Below, one piece after another: positions 17,203 to 24,871 of a stretch of 64,000 bases of DNA. The translations under genes were made by a program, and so were the position numbers. The stretch is from Firm-04 sp964463355 (lineage in GTDB: Bacteria; Bacillota; Clostridia; Oscillospirales; Ruminococcaceae): NCBI GenBank assembly GCA_964463355.1, contig CAYXBP010000001.1, forward strand, positions 1 through 64,000, read 5' to 3'. Position 1 is the first letter of the stretch. Each line of letters begins with the position of its first letter. The notes under the pieces are model-generated. The model was not told where the DNA came from and did not search any database. It saw nothing but the letters and a program-made list of their open reading frames with translations.

Positions 17203-18602
17203 GCTTTTTTCCCTGTTCCTTTCGAGATGTAAGTGCCGAGAATATCCGCAAGGTCATCATTACCCGGCTTTTTTTCTTTGATGACCGCAATCTCTGTCAC
17301 ACCATAATGCAGCAGCAGTGATACAGCTGCATCATCCAGTGTTTCGCCACAAATGGCAATGGGCACTGCCGGCGGGCAAGGGGGCTGTGACATGGCACAA
17401 ATCCTGCCGACTGCCTGACTGATGGGTATTATTTCATGGGGTTGTGCTGCCGCCTCATAGGGTGGTAATTTTGCAAATAGTATGGGCGATTTCGGTGGTT
17501 CATAATGCAAAGGATTCACCGTCCGCGGCAAATTGCAATGTTCCAGTATCGTTTGCAGTGTGTCAATATCCTGCAAGGGCGTTGTTGGCGAGCAAAGCAT
17601 CACCACAAAATCGGCATCGGCGTATTCATACATGATGCCTTTTGTGGCCAACCATGCAGCAAGATTGGTACCGCAATATCCGCTTTCTCCTGCACAAATA
17701 CAAATATGAAACGGATCGCCCTGTCGGAAACGAAACTGATTTCGAAGGTGGTTGCGCATACGTTCCAGACGGCGTGCGACAGCAGAGAGATCGTGCCGCA
17801 CCTGCATATCCAGATAGCGATTGCACAGATCCATAGAAGCCAATATAAGATACGATGGGCTGGTTGAACCGAACATTGCCATTGCACTGCGCAAAAGCGG
17901 TGCATCTGCTGGATTTTTACAATGCAGACAAGCAGCACCTGTCAGCGCAGGCAGCATTTTGTGATATGAGTCGCAACAAAAATCCGCGCCGAGTGCAATG
18001 GGGTGTAAACTGGGCTGAATAAACGCAAGGTGTGCACCGTGGGCATTGTCCACGATCAACCTTGCATTGTGACGCGCACAAATTGCGGCAATGGCTTTGA
18101 TATCTGCAATTGTGCCGAGATAATCTGGTGTGGTAATATACACACAAGCAGGCGATTTGCAGTTAGCGAGCGCGAATTGCACCGATTGCGCCGAGATAGC
18201 ACCAGAAAGCAGCATACCATCTTTGGGATACATCCAGCGTATGGGTAGATCCAGCAAAATACAAGTATTGAGCATACTGCGGTGTACATTGCGCCCTGCA
18301 AGGATTGTTCTGCCTTCACGTTTCATCTGCATCAGCATTGCCTGAATACAAAGGGTTGATCCACCTGCGGAATACAATGTGGCACCTGCCCCGAACAATG
18401 CTGCGGCATTTTTCTCGCTTTCAGCAATGATGCCATCTGCTTCAAACAGACTATCCGCGCCGCATATTTCGGTAATATCCAGCGGATATGCCGCTGCCAG
18501 CCAATGGTCAAGACCTTTTCCTTTATGGCCTGGCATATGCATACGCAGTTGATTGCTGTGCGCATATTGCATCAGATAGTCATAGATCGGCGTACTTACC
18601 AC
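17199..18602 (-). CDS. PLP-dependent Orn/Lys/Arg decarboxylase-family protein (YaaO-like)
   Basis: A 467-aa fold-type I PLP enzyme of the short Gram-positive Orn/Lys/Arg decarboxylase group. N-terminal marks are RMHMPGHKGKG and ADSLFEADG; the cofactor Lys215 is in DSYHKMLPALTG, and VDNAHGAH holds the Asp that contacts the pyridine nitrogen. The C-terminal decarboxylase domain follows from about 370. The start is a GTG with AAAGGA upstream. It leads the darA-holB-ricT cluster, as yaaO does in B. subtilis. The substrate (arginine, lysine, ornithine) cannot be decided from sequence. Confidence 0.88.
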   Translation of the reverse strand: MVSTPIYDYLMQYAHSNQLRMHMPGHKGKGLDHWLAAAYPLDITEICGADSLFEADGIIAESEKNAAALFGAGATLYSAGGSTLCIQAMLMQMKREGRTILAGRNVHRSMLNTCILLDLPIRWMYPKDGMLLSGAISAQSVQFALANCKSPACVYITTPDYLGTIADIKAIAAICARHNARLIVDNAHGAHLAFIQPSLHPIALGADFCCDSYHKMLPALTGAACLHCKNPADAPLLRSAMAMFGSTSPSYLILASMDLCNRYLDMQVRHDLSAVARRLERMRNHLRNQFRFRQGDPFHICICAGESGYCGTNLAAWLATKGIMYEYADADFVVMLCSPTTPLQDIDTLQTILEHCNLPRTVNPLHYEPPKSPILFAKLPPYEAAAQPHEIIPISQAVGRICAMSQPPCPPAVPIAICGETLDDAAVSLLLHYGVTEIAVIKEKKPGNDDLADILGTYISKGTGKKA

Positions 18603-18671
18603 AGCGAACCTGTCCTTTCATATAATTGCTCACAATAAGTATATCACAAAATTGTCCGTTGTGCAATAGGG

Positions 18672-18720
18672 AAAAAGAAAAAATCCCCGATATTCCTCTC
18701 CCTAGCGAAGAATATCGGGG
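18672..18720 (-). terminator. Rho-independent terminator after tRNA-Ala
   Basis: On the minus strand an 11-bp stem (18720-18710 with 18695-18685) is followed by ATTTTTTCTTTTT. It lies 15 bases past the tRNA 3' end, so the tRNA is probably a single-gene transcript. Confidence 0.9.
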
Positions 18721-18734
18721 CAATTTTTGACGAA

Positions 18735-18807
18735 TGGACCCGAAGGGGATCGAACCCTCGACCTCTGCGTTGCGAACGCAGCGCTCTCCCAGCTGAGCTA
18801 CGAGCCC
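18735..18807 (-). tRNA. tRNA-Ala (anticodon CGC)
   Basis: Folds as a cloverleaf of 73 bases: a seven-base acceptor stem containing wobble pairs, D arm AGCTCAGCTGGGAGAGC, anticodon stem CTGCG/CGCAG with loop TTCGCAA giving anticodon CGC, and a T arm with GGTTCGATCC. The discriminator is A and CCA is not encoded. It has its own consensus promoter and terminator. Confidence 0.95.
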
Positions 18808-18818
18808 ATAACGCTATC

Positions 18819-18847
18819 ATTATACCATAGGATGCGGTAATTGTCAA
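18819..18847 (-). promoter_or_regulatory. Consensus promoter of tRNA-Ala
   Basis: Minus-strand TTGACA (18847-18842), 17 bases, TATAAT (18824-18819). The predicted start near 18812 is about five bases before the mature tRNA 5' end. Confidence 0.9.
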
Positions 18848-18953
18848 GTACAAAACGCCATTTTTTGCAAATTGAACAGTTGCTGAGCGCGTTGAAGCTT
18901 CCACACTTGATATCTCTGTGGGAACTGGAGATACTTGATACGGTTGGGCGGTG

Positions 18954-18994
18954 GCATAAAACGCCATCTGTGGGGTGAACCGCAGACGGCGTTT
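18954..18994 (-). terminator. Hairpin after the aldo/keto reductase gene
   Basis: The arms AAACGCC and GGCGTTT (18959-18965 with 18988-18994) close an interrupted stem, with TTTTAT following on the minus strand, nine bases after the stop at 19003. Confidence 0.65.
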
Positions 18995-19002
18995 GGCGGC
19001 AT

Positions 19003-19995
19003 TTACTCGTTCAGGATGGTTTCGATTTCGGCAATCTCCGCATCTGAAAAATCCAGTTTTTCAATGCAAGCAACGTTTTCGATGATCTGCTCTGGCCGGC
19101 TTGCACCGACCAGTACTGTGGTAACAGCTTTATTATGCAGCACCCATGAAAGCGCCATCTGTGAAAGCTTCTGACCTCTTTTTTCTGCAATGGCATTGAG
19201 ATGGTTTAATTTTGCTATCATATTCTCATCAAGCATATCGCCAAGCCATGTATTGCCTTTGCCAACGCGGGAATCGGCAGGGATACCCTTCAGGTAGCGG
19301 TCGGTGAGGAATCCCTGATAGAGAGGGGAAAATACCGCAAGGCCAAAGCCAGCCTCCTGTGCAAACTGATCCAGACCATCATCCTCGATCCAGCGGTTGA
19401 GCATGGCATACGAGGGCTGGTTGATCACAAACGGGGTGTGAAGCTCTTTGAAAATACCCATAATTACCTGGGTCTGCTGTTTATTGTAATTGGATATGCC
19501 TACATACAATGCTTTTCCTTGTCGAACGATGCTGTCAAGAGCGAACGCGGTTTCCTCAAGGGGCGTTTCCGGATCAAACACATGATGATAGAATATATCA
19601 ACATAATCAAGATGCATTCTTTTCAGGCTTTGGTCGAGTGATGCGATCAGATATTTTCTTGAACCGTTTTTATCACCGTAAGGGCCATTCCACATTTCGT
19701 AGCCAGCTTTTGTTGATATGCACATTTCGTCACGATAATGACGCATACCGTCAAGAATCCTACCAAAATTCTCTTCTGCGCTACCGTTGTATGGGTTGCC
19801 GTAATTATTTGCGAGATCGAAGTGTGTGATACCCAGATTGAATGCGGTATGCACCATCTTTTCCATATTAGCAAAACGATCCATATGCCCAAAATTCTGC
19901 CACAATCCGAGGGACACTGCGGGTAGTTTCAGTCCACTTTTTCCGCATCGATTATAAATCATTTTATCGTACCTCTTCTCATCAGCAACAAACAT
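19003..19995 (-). CDS. Aldo/keto reductase, YghZ type
   Basis: NADPH-dependent reductase of the AKR14 group; E. coli YghZ reduces L-glyceraldehyde 3-phosphate and methylglyoxal. The 330-aa protein has the catalytic tetrad in order: Asp and Tyr in HFDLANNYGN, Lys in ISTKAGYEMW, His in IFYHHVFDP. NADP-binding loop residues are in LVGASRPEQI. The ATG at 19995 has GAGG eight bases upstream, and the RYDKMIYNRCGKSGLKLP opening matches the family start. A promoter is at 20067-20095 and it is probably monocistronic. Confidence 0.9.
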   Translation of the reverse strand: MFVADEKRYDKMIYNRCGKSGLKLPAVSLGLWQNFGHMDRFANMEKMVHTAFNLGITHFDLANNYGNPYNGSAEENFGRILDGMRHYRDEMCISTKAGYEMWNGPYGDKNGSRKYLIASLDQSLKRMHLDYVDIFYHHVFDPETPLEETAFALDSIVRQGKALYVGISNYNKQQTQVIMGIFKELHTPFVINQPSYAMLNRWIEDDGLDQFAQEAGFGLAVFSPLYQGFLTDRYLKGIPADSRVGKGNTWLGDMLDENMIAKLNHLNAIAEKRGQKLSQMALSWVLHNKAVTTVLVGASRPEQIIENVACIEKLDFSDAEIAEIETILNE

Positions 19996-20066
19996 ATTTC
20001 ATCCTCGCTTTCACATTTTGCAATAACACGGTATGGTGTAATACGGCGTAATTTCCATCTGATTTT

Positions 20067-20095
20067 ATTATACACCTTCTCTTCGAAAAAGTCAA
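20067..20095 (-). promoter_or_regulatory. Promoter of the aldo/keto reductase gene
   Basis: Minus-strand TTGACT (20095-20090), 17 bases, TATAAT (20072-20067), one mismatch to consensus. Confidence 0.8.
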
Positions 20096-20214
20096 TTCAT
20101 CCTTTTCGTTTTTCATGGTAATGACAGATGGTGATTGCCGAATGGCGGAGAGATCATACAAAGAAAATGCAGCGTCGGGTTTATGCGGTTTTGCTATTGT
20201 GCGAGAGCGGATGT

Positions 20215-20841
20215 TCAGGTGTTGCCGATGATGATTTGTTCGATCACATCGGCGGCGTGTTCGCAGAGGTCGCAGCAATTTTCAAGGCTGTCAAGTATTT
20301 TATGGCTGCTGATGAGCGTTGCGGCATCAATGTTGTCGGCAGCAAACAGCGTGTGAATGGCATCGGTATAAATAGCGTCTGCCTCAGATTCGGCATTGTT
20401 GATCTCAATGATGTGGGTACGCAGCTGCTCAGGTTTTTTGAAGTTTTTCAGTTCTGAAACAGCAGTATGCAGCTGCTTGACGCAGGTGGTAACCAGCTTT
20501 GCAAAGGTATCAGCACCCTTGGGCAGTGTGCGAATGTTGTACATAGCGAAATCCATGGTCACTTCGTCCAGGGCATCCGTCACATCGTCAATGATTTGCA
20601 CAAGGCGCAGGATATCGTCTTGGTCAATGGGCGTGATGAATTCGGCATAGAGTCGCTTGAGAATATCATGATGCAGTAGATCAGCGTTGTGTTCAATTTC
20701 ATGCATTTGCTGATGGATTGCTTCGGTTCGGTTGGCATCAAATTGCTCAATGGATTGCTCTAACAGCAGGGATGCCTGCACACAGAATGCTGCCTGCTCA
20801 GTGAGCAGTGCAAAATAATCGTTACGGTTTGCTTTTGCCAT
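20215..20841 (-). CDS. DUF47 PhoU-like partner of the phosphate transporter
   Basis: A 208-aa all-helical cytosolic protein of the DUF47 (PhoU-like) family, which is encoded next to PiT transporters and thought to regulate them. Visible pattern: repeated acidic helices with EIEHNADLLHHDILKRL and IIDDVTDALDE, matching the metal-binding E/DxxxD motifs of PhoU-type helix bundles. It starts 12 bases after the pit stop and is probably in one operon with it. Confidence 0.92.
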   Translation of the reverse strand: MAKANRNDYFALLTEQAAFCVQASLLLEQSIEQFDANRTEAIHQQMHEIEHNADLLHHDILKRLYAEFITPIDQDDILRLVQIIDDVTDALDEVTMDFAMYNIRTLPKGADTFAKLVTTCVKQLHTAVSELKNFKKPEQLRTHIIEINNAESEADAIYTDAIHTLFAADNIDAATLISSHKILDSLENCCDLCEHAADVIEQIIIGNT

Positions 20842-20853
20842 ATTGAATACTCC

Positions 20854-21912
20854 TTACGCAAAAATAATCAGGAACAGCTTTGCCATGAGATAACCCAGAA
20901 TGCCGCATCCGGGGAATGTACAGACCCACGTGAAAACGAGATCTTTCACCACTGACCAGTTGACATTGCTGATTCGCTTTGCCGCGCCGACACCCATGAT
21001 GGCAGTGGTTTTGGTGTGGGTGGTGCTGACGGGAATACCTGTGACCGAGGAGATCAGCAAGCACAGCGAGGAGGAGAGGTCGGCGGCAAAGCCTTGGTAG
21101 GGCTTCAGCCTGACCATATCCATGCCCACAGATTTGATGATGCGGTAGCCACCGATGGATGTACCCAGCCCCATTACCAATGAACAGACAACCATCAGCC
21201 ATATGGGAATATCAAAATCTGTGGCATTGGCATTGCCACTGGAAAGTGCAGCACCCAGCATGAAGATTGCCATGAATTTCTGACCATCCTGTGCGCCGTG
21301 CATAAATGCCATTGCTGCGCCGCCGGCGATTTGACCACCAGAGAAAAACTTTTCGGTTTTCAGACGGTTTTTATCCCGAAAGATTAATGTAATGATCTTT
21401 GCCACAACGAATCCCATGGCAAAGCCCAGCACGGTGGAAAGCACGATTCCCCACAGCACTTTCAGCCATTCGGCACCGTTGATGCCTTTCCAGCTGTTTT
21501 GAATGGCAATGGCGGCACCAGAAATGCCTGCGATCAGTGCGTGACTCTCGCTGGTGGGGATGCCGAAGTACCACGCGGCAGTTGCCCAGATTACGATGGC
21601 TGCCATTGCTGCACACAGTGCAATTAGTGCGGTTTTGGAATCGTTGCCGAAATCAACCATATTATAAATGGTATAGGCAACCTTGCTGTTGATGGCGGTC
21701 ATGACGAACACGCCAAGGAAATTGAAAATGGCTGCCATGATGATCGCCTTGCGCACACCGATGGCTCTGGTAGAAACACAGGTTGCAATGGCATTGGGGG
21801 CATCTGTCCAGCCATTGACCAGTATTACACCGAGGATCAGCAGGGTAGAGGCAAGCAACATGGGGTTATGCAGCATCTGACTGAAAAAATCAAGCAGAGA
21901 CATATTCTGCAT
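20854..21912 (-). CDS. pit: Low-affinity inorganic phosphate transporter (PiT family)
   Basis: Imports metal-phosphate in symport with protons or sodium. The 352-aa protein has about ten membrane segments and the duplicated PiT signature: VNGWTDAPNAIATCVSTRA near the N-terminus and TGIPVSTTHTKTTAIMGVG near the C-terminus, as well as PTSESHALIAGISGA in the middle. The ATG at 21912 has GGAG close upstream and is preferred over one at 21945. A TATAAT-like -10 occurs just upstream (21943-21948) without a good -35. Confidence 0.92.
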   Translation of the reverse strand: MQNMSLLDFFSQMLHNPMLLASTLLILGVILVNGWTDAPNAIATCVSTRAIGVRKAIIMAAIFNFLGVFVMTAINSKVAYTIYNMVDFGNDSKTALIALCAAMAAIVIWATAAWYFGIPTSESHALIAGISGAAIAIQNSWKGINGAEWLKVLWGIVLSTVLGFAMGFVVAKIITLIFRDKNRLKTEKFFSGGQIAGGAAMAFMHGAQDGQKFMAIFMLGAALSSGNANATDFDIPIWLMVVCSLVMGLGTSIGGYRIIKSVGMDMVRLKPYQGFAADLSSSLCLLISSVTGIPVSTTHTKTTAIMGVGAAKRISNVNWSVVKDLVFTWVCTFPGCGILGYLMAKLFLIIFA

Positions 21913-22224
21913 AATGCTCCTTTCTGATTCAGTTTTCGCACTCATTATAGCATGAAAGACGAAAAAAAGTTGTAAAAATCAGGTAAAGAATTGTTAAAGG
22001 CGTGTAAATTTTGCGCAATAGCTGACGGAGCAACCGAGTGAAAAGCCAGAGATGTTGTGAAAATGCACAAAAAGAAACAGCAATATTCTACTAAAAAGGC
22101 ACTTGAAACTTCGGAAAAAATCGTGTATAATAGAATTGTGACCAAAATCGTCGCATTTTGGCGTTTGTGATTTTGACAATGCACTTTGCACAGTGCTTTA
22201 TTGAATCAATCGAAGGAGGACGCT
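21913..22224. other. Divergent intergenic region with the AraC-gene promoter
   Basis: About 310 bases between pit and the AraC gene. It holds an A/T-rich stretch and the + strand promoter at 22103-22131. No coding sequence or other structure was seen. Confidence 0.6.
22103..22131 (+). promoter_or_regulatory. Promoter of the AraC-family gene
   Basis: TTGAAA (22103-22108), 17 bases, TATAAT (22126-22131). The start should be near 22138, giving an 87-base leader that contains the short repeat GCACTTTGCACAGTGC. Confidence 0.8.
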
Positions 22225-23088
22225 ATGTCCCAGACAGCAACGGATGCACACGGCAATCTATTGGATGACCGCGTCATGAAAACGCCCAGTGCAGTGGCAC
22301 GGCGTACTTTTTTCTATTTGCAGGAGTGCGGACATCTGCGTGCTGGAAGCAATCATCACACCAGCCGGCAGAATCTGCAATCGTTTTTGTTCGCTATTGT
22401 TGTGGGCGGCAAGGGAACGCTGGCGTATAATGGTCAGAGTATGCAGTTGCAGGCAGGAGATTGCTTCTTCATTGATTGCCGCGCGCCACACTTGTACCAT
22501 TCTGATCCCAGTGAGCCGTGGGAACTGATGTGGGTGCATTTCAACGGCTGCACTACCGAGGAATACTACAAGCTGTTTACTATGCAGATGCCCCCTGTGT
22601 TCCATCCTGTCAGTCAGGCAAAGCTGATCTCCAATGTGCAGGAGCTGCTGCGGCTGAATGCTGAAACCTATGCGGATACAGAAATCCTTACATCGGGGCT
22701 GCTTGCAAATCTGCTGACCATGCTGCTGACCATCAACAGCATCAGCGAGGAAGATGACACCGCGTTGCAGGCAAAACTCAAGACCATTCTTGCGTTTGTT
22801 GATGCCAATTTCACCACTGATATCAGTTTGGATGATCTTTCGCACCGTTTCTACATCAGTAAGTATTATCTTACCCGTGAGTTCAAACGCGCATACGGTG
22901 AAACGATTTTTCAGCATATCATCGGGCTGCGCATCAACTATGCAAAACGGCTGCTGCGCTTTACGGACAAATCCGTCGAGGAGATTTCCACAATGTGCGG
23001 CTTTAATGATCAGAGTTATTTTTCCAAGCAGTTTAAAAAGGCAGAGGGCGTTACCTGCTTGGCGTTTCGCCGCCGTTGGCGCGATTGA
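22225..23088 (+). CDS. AraC-family transcriptional regulator
   Basis: A 287-aa regulator with an N-terminal cupin-like sensor (about 40-150; QLQAGDCFFIDCRAPHLYH) and a C-terminal pair of helix-turn-helices (about 190-285; DLSHRFYISKYYLTREFKRAYG and VEEISTMCGFNDQSYFSKQFKK each seen in part). AraC proteins of this form often control sugar uptake in Firmicutes. The importer 1.8 kb downstream is the natural candidate target, especially as palindromes lie at its promoter. GAAGGAGG precedes the ATG. The stop lies nine bases before a dpaA fragment. Confidence 0.9.
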   Translation: MSQTATDAHGNLLDDRVMKTPSAVARRTFFYLQECGHLRAGSNHHTSRQNLQSFLFAIVVGGKGTLAYNGQSMQLQAGDCFFIDCRAPHLYHSDPSEPWELMWVHFNGCTTEEYYKLFTMQMPPVFHPVSQAKLISNVQELLRLNAETYADTEILTSGLLANLLTMLLTINSISEEDDTALQAKLKTILAFVDANFTTDISLDDLSHRFYISKYYLTREFKRAYGETIFQHIIGLRINYAKRLLRFTDKSVEEISTMCGFNDQSYFSKQFKKAEGVTCLAFRRRWRD

Positions 23089-23096
23089 TGCTGTAG

Positions 23097-23321
23097 CAAG
23101 TAACGGTTTCCGCTGGACGCATTGGGCGGAGCGAAGTGAACGGTTGCCAAAGTGCGGATTTTTCACAGCTGGATGCGGTTTTGCCTCATGCAGAACTGGT
23201 GATGAATACCGTGCCATGCTGCGTTATGAGAGAACCGCAACTGGCACTGTTGCCAAAAGATACTCCCGTGTTGGATTTGGCTTCAAAACCAGGCGGGGAT
23301 GATGTTGCAGCCGCAATATAA
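23097..23321 (+). pseudogene. dpaA: dpaA fragment 1: middle of dipicolinate synthase subunit A
   Basis: In frame from 23097 this encodes about 74 residues matching the NAD-binding half of DpaA (SpoVFA): VTVSAG, then ELVMNTVPCCVM, LLPKDTPVLDLASKPGG, ending DDVAAAI before TAA. A TAG at 23094 lies just upstream, and the first ~175 residues of the usual ~290 are missing. DpaA with DpaB makes dipicolinic acid in the mother cell. The remainder of the gene is at 29245-29412. Bases 23279-23307 are repeated imperfectly at 29247-29275. It may be decayed, or it may be one part of a gene rejoined by excision. Confidence 0.8.
23279..23307 (+). repeat. Left copy of 29-base att-like repeat in dpaA
   Basis: Starts GGCTTC and ends TGATGTTG. 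Identical to the right copy (29247-29275) at 22 of 29 positions, with the last eight bases exact. Crossing over in TGATGTTG would remove 5,968 bases and join the two dpaA pieces in frame. Confidence 0.6.
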
Positions 23322-23347
23322 ATATAGTGTACAAAGGGTGTGAGCGT

Positions 23348-24022
23348 ATGAACCAACGCGGAAGAATTGCAGCGCGGTTGGGCACAAGACTCGCATCCTT
23401 TTTGGTGATCGCTGCGATGCTGCTTTATGCCGCAGTGCATTATGAACGACCGAGTGAGCCAGAGCTGTGTGAAAGTCATGCCGTTGCCGAATCAACACAG
23501 GATTTGTATCACGCAAACGGAACATCGGAAAGCGCAACAACGCTAACGGTTGCACCATGCCGTGATCTCAATGCGGCAACAGTGGAGGAACTCATGCGCG
23601 TAGAGGGCATCGGAGCGGTGTTGGCGGAAAAGATTGTGGCAGCGCGGAAACAGTGCGGCGGATTTCAGCGGCGCAGTGATTTGCTTGGCGTAGAAGGCAT
23701 CGGCGAAGAACTGATGAACCGTATTATGATGGCGTTTTTCATCACGGATGAGCTGCCGTACATGGTTTCCGATACAACAGCAATGCCTGCCGCAACGGAA
23801 ATGGAAACAACCATTACAGCAGGCAAATATGACCTGAATCACGTGACGAAAGAAGAATTGATGCGCATACCTGATATGACTGAAACACTGGCAGAGGGTA
23901 TTCTGACACTGCGCGCTGAGATAAAATACTATACGCATTTGTATGAGTTGCTTTATGTAGATGGAATAGACGGTAGATATCTGCTTGAAGTGCTGGAACA
24001 ACACCTGTATGTCACATCGTAA
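23348..24022 (+). CDS. Membrane-anchored helix-hairpin-helix DNA-binding protein (ComEA-like)
   Basis: A 224-aa protein with one N-terminal membrane segment (about 13-31) and a short polar linker, then two HhH modules. The first (about 72-130) reads DLNAATVEELMRVEGIG and SDLLGVEGIGEELM; the second (about 160-222) reads DLNHVTKEELMRIPDM and LLYVDGIDGRYLLEVL. ComEA proteins bind incoming DNA at the cell surface, usually with one HhH pair and next to comEC; comEC is not here. AAAGGGTG precedes the ATG. It is the first gene inside the segment splitting dpaA. A role in DNA uptake is possible but unsupported by context. Confidence 0.8.
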   Translation: MNQRGRIAARLGTRLASFLVIAAMLLYAAVHYERPSEPELCESHAVAESTQDLYHANGTSESATTLTVAPCRDLNAATVEELMRVEGIGAVLAEKIVAARKQCGGFQRRSDLLGVEGIGEELMNRIMMAFFITDELPYMVSDTTAMPAATEMETTITAGKYDLNHVTKEELMRIPDMTETLAEGILTLRAEIKYYTHLYELLYVDGIDGRYLLEVLEQHLYVTS

Positions 24023-24051
24023 AGTGCTGCGTGTACAACAACCATCAGCAT

Positions 24052-24375
24052 TCAGTTCATGCGTGATTCGGCGGCGGGGTAGAATTTTTCGCCCTCAATG
24101 CGACCGTACTCCCATGCGTGCGCCTTGCTCTTACGCACGGCTGCACCGCCCACGGGCAGATCGCACAGAAGCGAAAGCGTGGGATCGTGCTGACATAATT
24201 CACCGATGCTGATGACCAGTGCGTCCTCGTCGGCGTGGGGGCAATCGCAGAGAAATTCCCACGCGTTGTCATCAAAATGATGACAGACAGTGGTGACCGG
24301 CGCACCCTCCTCCAGTACATGGATACAGGTGAATACCAGCATATCGGGCCGCGTGTGGAAGGGATAATGTGCCAT
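24052..24375 (-). CDS. Small unrecognised protein
   Basis: A 107-aa soluble protein. GAAAGGAG stands at a good distance before the ATG, supporting expression. It contains several Cys and His residues (CIHVLEE, VCHHFDDNAWEFLCDCPHADED) and ends with an acidic/aromatic segment. No family assigned. It is convergent with the HhH gene (29 bases between stops) and divergent from the sugar importer, so it is a separate transcript. Confidence 0.7.
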   Translation of the reverse strand: MAHYPFHTRPDMLVFTCIHVLEEGAPVTTVCHHFDDNAWEFLCDCPHADEDALVISIGELCQHDPTLSLLCDLPVGGAAVRKSKAHAWEYGRIEGEKFYPAAESRMN

Positions 24376-24572
24376 ATGGAAACTCCTTTCTTGTCAGTAT
24401 ATGATATATCATACATGAAAGCCGCATAAAATGCAAGGAAAATCCAAGAATCGCCATAAATCTCGTTTGCGTATTTGTTACCGAATTGTAACTTTTGTAG
24501 GAGAAAAGGCAACAAAATCCGCTTTTATATTGTGCAAGAAGGCTGTGATTTCGAAAGAAGTGTTGAACTATA

Positions 24573-24589
24573 TTGTGAATAACTCACAA
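24573..24589. promoter_or_regulatory. Palindromic operator candidate upstream of importer promoter
   Basis: TTGTGA (24573-24578) and TCACAA (24584-24589) form a perfect inverted repeat around five bases, centred about 35 bases before the -35. The position suits an activator. Confidence 0.5.
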
Positions 24590-24599
24590 ATATGGTGAC

Positions 24600-24617
24600 A
24601 ATCTGATTTTTCAGATT
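24600..24617. promoter_or_regulatory. Inverted repeat overlapping the importer -35
   Basis: AATCTGA (24600-24606) and TCAGATT (24611-24617) are separated by TTTT and run into the -35 box at 24616. The position suits a repressor site. Confidence 0.45.
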
Positions 24618-24644
24618 GACTTTTGAAGGCAATTCGTGTATATT
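24616..24644 (+). promoter_or_regulatory. Promoter of the sugar importer operon
   Basis: TTGACT (24616-24621), 17 bases, TATATT (24639-24644). The start should be near 24651. Confidence 0.75.
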
Positions 24645-24758
24645 TGTAGTATGAAAACATGGCGGTAGGGGCGCGCTGTTGGGAGCCTGACACCCGATCG
24701 TAATCCGATATCGTCTGTTTTGATAACCGACCGACACGACAGAAACGAGCCGATCGGT

Positions 24759-24850
24759 GCTGCGTACCACGCAGCGAAATACACTGTCGTATCATTTTGG
24801 TTGAAACGGCAACATTTCAAAGCTGCGACACGCAGCAATATGCTCGCAGC
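24759..24850 (+). promoter_or_regulatory. Leader hairpins with competing GCTGCG/CGCAGC arms
   Basis: Two stem-loops (24759-24775 and 24822-24836) share the arm GCTGCG. A third CGCAGC at 24845-24850 lies just before the ribosome site at 24857-24863 and could pair instead. This is compatible with translation control, but no known riboswitch class is recognised. Confidence 0.4.
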
Positions 24851-24871
24851 AAAATTAAGGAGGAAACTACT

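Larger units (their letters stand above)
24376..24871. other. Regulatory region and long leader of the sugar importer
   Basis: This 496-base gap has no gene on the + strand. It holds two palindromes (24573-24589, 24600-24617), a promoter (24616-24644) and a leader of about 220 bases with repeated GCTGCG/CGCAGC hairpins, ending in the ribosome site AAGGAGG. Confidence 0.7.

Noticed and set aside
18644..18967. An open frame of 107 codons across the tRNA-Ala region.
   Set aside because: It runs through the tRNA, its promoter and its terminator and has no ribosome site.
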